Positions 60,925-64,000 of a DNA stretch of 64,000 bases are shown here, piece by piece. The position numbers and the translations under genes are program-made. The notes beneath the pieces were generated by a model. The model saw only the letters and a list, made by a program, of their open reading frames with translations. It searched no databases and was not told where the DNA came from. Positions within the stretch are counted from its first letter, which is position 1; each line of letters begins with the position of its first letter. Source of the stretch: Roseihalotalea indica (GTDB taxonomy: Bacteria; Bacteroidota; Bacteroidia; Cytophagales; Cyclobacteriaceae); NCBI RefSeq assembly GCF_022458895.1, contig NZ_JAINFL010000002.1, forward strand, positions 620,001-684,000, in the 5' to 3' direction.

Positions 60925-61959
60925 TTACTCAATATAGGTAATCTCTACCGGGAAGCGCTCGTTGATGCCGCCTAGCTTGTCGTAAGCCGATTGGGTGAGG
61001 CGAATTTCCAGCTTATTATTTACTCCGGTGTCAGGGAGTTTTCCTACCACTCGCACAAAAATGCTTACATCGTTCATCTCATTGCGCACTCGTAAGATAG
61101 TGCCGACTGGTGCTGAGCGGTGTAGTGCCAGAAATTTCTGAGTGTTTAAATGGCCCTCAATAACTGAGGCAAAACCATTGCTGGATACTTTTTTATAGGA
61201 GGCAATTGTTTCCTCTTCCTCCCGTCGGATGCGCTCGTAGCGTTCTTTCTCCTGGCGCAAGGCTTCGTTGCGGCTAATGCGGCGAGGGGTAGATACTGTG
61301 CTGGCGGTGGGCTCAACATTTACCACAGGGACTGGTATTGGGTTTTTCTCGCGAATAATGAGCGTCTGCCCCAGCTTTATATTTTCAGTAGTAAGCTCAT
61401 TACGCTTCATTAGCTCAACCAGTGGCTCCTGATAGGCCCGAGCAATGGCGTATAAGGTTTCACCTTCTTCTACCTGGTGGGTCACATAACGTTCCGGGTC
61501 AGGCTTTTCCTTTTCAGGCAAGGGTTGGTAAATTACAATGGACTGGCCAATTTTCAGAGGGTCCGTTCCCAAGGCATTCCATGATTTGATATTGTCGGTT
61601 GTTACCTCATACTCCCTGGCTAGGCGGTAGAGTGTTTCTCCCTCCTGCACAATGTGGAGGACTTTTTGTCCCCGGCTCAGGGTAGGGAACATCGGTATAC
61701 GCAGCGTGTCGCCAATGGCCAGTTGATTAACATCCCGCTCGGGATTGAGCTCTTTGATTTCCTGTACGGAAACTTCGTACTGCCGTGAGATTGAAAACAG
61801 GGTTTGTCCCTGATCAATCATATGCCGCACAAAAATTTCGCCGTTGCGCCGCTCTATCCCGACTGAATCTATCTGAGAAGATGTAGCGGCTAAGCCAGCC
61901 ACAGATAGCAAGCAACTTAGTCCGATCAATAACAGAGAATACAAATTACGATAAAGCAT
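60925..61959 (-). CDS. Secreted protein with three LysM and an RlpA-like domain
   Basis: 344 residues with a signal peptide (ends GLAATS, near 27). Three LysM domains bind peptidoglycan: HMIDQGQTLFSISRQYEVSV near 47, HIVQEGETLYRLAREYEVTT near 101, HQVEEGETLYAIARAYQEPL near 162. After a low-complexity linker, residues about 258-344 have a double-psi beta barrel as in RlpA (APVGTILRVRNEMNDVSIFV and VGKLPDTGVNNKLEIRLTQS). A cell-wall remodelling or structural factor in the periplasm. Overlaps the DUF4905 gene by 14 bases. Confidence 0.88.
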   Translation of the reverse strand: MLYRNLYSLLLIGLSCLLSVAGLAATSSQIDSVGIERRNGEIFVRHMIDQGQTLFSISRQYEVSVQEIKELNPERDVNQLAIGDTLRIPMFPTLSRGQKVLHIVQEGETLYRLAREYEVTTDNIKSWNALGTDPLKIGQSIVIYQPLPEKEKPDPERYVTHQVEEGETLYAIARAYQEPLVELMKRNELTTENIKLGQTLIIREKNPIPVPVVNVEPTASTVSTPRRISRNEALRQEKERYERIRREEEETIASYKKVSSNGFASVIEGHLNTQKFLALHRSAPVGTILRVRNEMNDVSIFVRVVGKLPDTGVNNKLEIRLTQSAYDKLGGINERFPVEITYIE

Positions 61960-62740
61960 AACTCACCAGTTGGAGTTTGTGTTGAACAACAATAAGCTGA
62001 TCTTGGGCGATGAAAAACGTACCTAATCCTACGTTAGGTACCGATACTTCCAAACATTCATGTAGCAGTATCGTTCCATCCTGATCTATAATAAGCAAAT
62101 AGTTCGCCAATTCAGAATCTTCGTTTGCCACATAGTAGGCGATGCAGATATACGCACCATATTCCAGATATTCACAGCTACCCACCGGCCGCGGCAACTC
62201 CAGAGATTCTACAAAGTTGGCGACAGTAGTAAAGTAAGGTTGATTCTCTGAATAAAAAAACGGTTGGAGAAAGTCTTTATTCTTTCTATCCGGCATTTTT
62301 TGTGCTGGATATTTCTCCATACCACCCCCTGGCAGTTCAATCTGCATCAGCGTTCTTGATTCATCTTCCGTATTATACCCTATAAGCTGGCTCTTTTCTA
62401 ATCTAATTATCTGAAAATTAGAAGATTGCCACAAAAGCTTACGCGTATTTGCATCTATAGCAAAATACGTTTTCTTCTCGGGGTTGTGGGTATCTGTAAA
62501 CGATTGAAGCAGCAGATAATCGTCACTAGCTGAAGCCAGGGTAACCCACCAGGGTTCGGGTAGTGTGAAGTCGCTCCACAGCAGTTGCCCAGAGAGAAGG
62601 TCAATGGCGGCAAACCGTACCTGATGCTGGTCAGCATCGCGGAGCTCCAGAAAAAGCCGGTTAGCTGAGGAGCTGGCTTCTATTTTCCATATTGGGGTAT
62701 CAAACGTAAGGGAAAAAGAGGGAGTCAACTTTTTCAGCAA
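61946..62740 (-). CDS. DUF4905 protein
   Basis: 264 residues, no signal peptide, beta-rich with blade-like repeats (FAAIDLLSGQLLWSDFTLPE, FAIDANTRKLLWQSSNFQII, LLIIDQDGTILLHECLEVSV), which suggests a small propeller. DUF4905 is confined to Bacteroidota and uncharacterised. It is translated just ahead of the LysM/RlpA protein, with overlapping ends, so a link to envelope biology is plausible. Confidence 0.75.
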   Translation of the reverse strand: MLKKLTPSFSLTFDTPIWKIEASSSANRLFLELRDADQHQVRFAAIDLLSGQLLWSDFTLPEPWWVTLASASDDYLLLQSFTDTHNPEKKTYFAIDANTRKLLWQSSNFQIIRLEKSQLIGYNTEDESRTLMQIELPGGGMEKYPAQKMPDRKNKDFLQPFFYSENQPYFTTVANFVESLELPRPVGSCEYLEYGAYICIAYYVANEDSELANYLLIIDQDGTILLHECLEVSVPNVGLGTFFIAQDQLIVVQHKLQLVSYALS

Positions 62741-62881
62741 GACTGCGGTTTTTTACGTATACTAGATAAACTTTCGCTTACTGGCGAAAGTGCTCAAGAT
62801 AGAAGAAGGATTACAAACGAAAAAGGACTATCCAATTTATATGCCGGGCTAGCCTGGCTGAAAGAAAGGAGTGCCGGACTT

Positions 62882-64000
62882 ATGAAAAACAATCTTTATG
62901 TTGCACTGACAGGCTGGATTCTATTAAGCATACTGCCTTATAGCATCAAAGCGCAATCAACGTCTTCTGATAAAACCCAGGTGATGGTGATGGAAATCCG
63001 TTCGGAAATTGATGCCCGCACCAGCCGCTATGTTACCCTGGCTTTTGAAGAGGCCAAAGAACTTGATGCCGACTATATTGTCATTGATATGGACACCTAT
63101 GGTGGTGCTCTTTATGATGCTGATGAAATTCGTACCAAGATGCTGGAGTACGATAAACCCGTATATGTCTTCATCAACAAAGATGCTGCTTCGGCCGGTG
63201 CTCTCATTTCTATTGCTTGCGATAGTATTTACATGGCCCCGGGGGCCAGCATTGGGGCCGCTACCGTAGTGACCGGAGGCACCGGAGAAGCCGCTCCTGA
63301 TAAATACCAGTCGTATATGCGCGGTATTATGCGCTCTACCGCCGAAGCCAACGGACGAAACCCAGACATTGCCGAGGCGATGGTGGATGAAGATCTGGAA
63401 GTTGAGGGGGTGTCTGAAGCCGGTGAAGTAATTACGTTCTCTACCTCTGAAGCCCTGAAATACGGCTTTTGTGAAGCCCAGGTGAACAGCATTGAAGAAC
63501 TGCTGGACCGGGCCGGGGTAGAAGACTACGAACTCACGGTTTACGAAAAAAGCGTGGCCGAGCAGGTTATTGCCTTCTTTTTAAACCCATTTATCAGCGG
63601 GCTATTAATTCTGGTCATTATTGGAGGTATTTATTTTGAGTTGCAAACACCGGGAGTGGGCTTCCCGATTTTGGCTTCTTTTATTGCCTTGGTGTTATAT
63701 CTGACTCCTTATTATCTCAACGGTCTGGCCGCTCATTGGGAGATTGCCGCCTTTTTTCTGGGGGCCGCGCTAATTGCATTGGAGGTATTTGTCATTCCCG
63801 GCTTTGGTATCGCGGGTATTAGCGGCATTTTTCTGGTCATCAGCTCGCTCATTTTGATCATGCTCAATAACAACGATTTTGATTTCTTTTTTGTAGACCT
63901 GAACGAGATTACCCAAGCGATTGCCACGGCGCTGGCCGGGCTGTTTGGAGGTATTTTGCTCATGTTTTTCGGCGGGGTCCGGCTCACCAACACGGATTTC
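62882..64000 (+). CDS. NfeD-family membrane serine protease, 3' end beyond the window
   Basis: At least 373 residues from ATG 62882; the frame is still open at the right edge. A signal peptide ends SIKAQ near 23. The ClpP-like protease domain (about 30-215) has VIDMDTYGGALYDADEIRTK, the nucleophile region NKDAASAGALISIACDSIYM (Ser in SAGA), and DKYQSYMRGIMRS with the presumed catalytic Lys. Four or five membrane helices follow (about 225-360) with the NfeD signature FELQTPGVGFPILASFIALV. A stomatin/SPFH partner gene usually follows but lies outside. Long-form NfeD proteins cleave stomatin-like proteins. Confidence 0.9.
   Translation, partial: MKNNLYVALTGWILLSILPYSIKAQSTSSDKTQVMVMEIRSEIDARTSRYVTLAFEEAKELDADYIVIDMDTYGGALYDADEIRTKMLEYDKPVYVFINKDAASAGALISIACDSIYMAPGASIGAATVVTGGTGEAAPDKYQSYMRGIMRSTAEANGRNPDIAEAMVDEDLEVEGVSEAGEVITFSTSEALKYGFCEAQVNSIEELLDRAGVEDYELTVYEKSVAEQVIAFFLNPFISGLLILVIIGGIYFELQTPGVGFPILASFIALVLYLTPYYLNGLAAHWEIAAFFLGAALIALEVFVIPGFGIAGISGIFLVISSLILIMLNNNDFDFFFVDLNEITQAIATALAGLFGGILLMFFGGVRLTNTDF

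Noticed and set aside
1..64000. CRISPR arrays, rRNA and ordinary tRNA genes
   Set aside because: No regularly spaced repeats and no rRNA segments were seen; the only tRNA-like ends are those of the tmRNA.

Overview
The window looks like a chromosome segment of a Bacteroidota bacterium, most likely of the order Cytophagales. The pointers are a tmRNA whose tag reads GESNYAMAA, a roughly 800-residue FtsX-type permease and a 1080-residue Tricorn-like protease of the kind common in that group, DUF2520, TIGR02757 and DUF4905 proteins, a LysRS with a C-terminal extension, weak or absent Shine-Dalgarno sequences, and several TAnnTTTG-type -7 promoter elements. Species cannot be read from the sequence alone.

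Bases 1 to about 31,570 look like an integrated island. A tyrosine recombinase (30,179-31,390) lies directly downstream of the 3' end of the tmRNA gene (31,571-31,978), the classical layout of an element that uses ssrA as its attachment site. Island cargo: (a) 1-4.7 kb, mercury and copper handling: an ArsR regulator, a MerT-MerP fusion, GDCCVxC proteins, a decayed mercuric-reductase tail, a CsoR-like repressor, and a five-gene operon of thioredoxin-like, Csp-type, MerT-like, outer-membrane and HMA proteins. (b) 4.9-14.1 kb, secreted and membrane proteins of stress or metal type: DUF305, a beta-propeller dehydrogenase with a broken duplicate of its own 5' end, two proteins with cell-wall-binding-repeat-2 signatures (one fused to DUF4396), two DUF302 proteins, a Met-rich lipoprotein, a 42-residue membrane peptide and a second Csp. 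(c) 14.4-23.1 kb, a GC-rich complex-I-like operon in the order A, BD fusion, H, J, K, L, M, N. (d) 23.1-28.1 kb, a VKOR/SPW membrane protein, a GH63-like glycosidase, a methyltransferase and a short-chain dehydrogenase. (e) 28.1-31.4 kb, a decayed zone with DoxX-like, methyltransferase and Crp/Fnr remnants around an intact Na+/Ca2+ exchanger, ending with the integrase.

The most unusual item is the complex-I-like operon. All proton-channel subunits (H, J, K, L, M, N) and subunit A are present with their key charged residues. The peripheral arm is reduced to one protein that fuses NuoB-like and NuoD-like domains through a linker of about 125 residues holding some three dozen histidines. The NuoB part has no cysteine, so cluster N2 cannot form. 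The NuoD part lacks the quinone-site histidines, NuoH has lost the acidic residues of its quinone loop, and no NuoC, E, F, G or I gene is present. It therefore looks like an ion-translocating machine stripped of redox chemistry and possibly coupled to metal binding.

From 32 kb to the end the content is ordinary core genome with a few decayed spots: an NTF2-like protein; a xylose module (xylB, xylA) followed by mscL and a ROK sugar kinase; an ABC permease; a frameshifted HigA-type antitoxin; a pentapeptide-repeat membrane protein; a Tricorn-like protease; lysS; three consecutive parvulin-type foldases; a MoxR ATPase; small envelope proteins; pheS; DUF2520, HAD and TIGR02757 proteins; a LysM/RlpA-like protein; DUF4905; and the start of an NfeD-family membrane serine protease that runs off the right edge.
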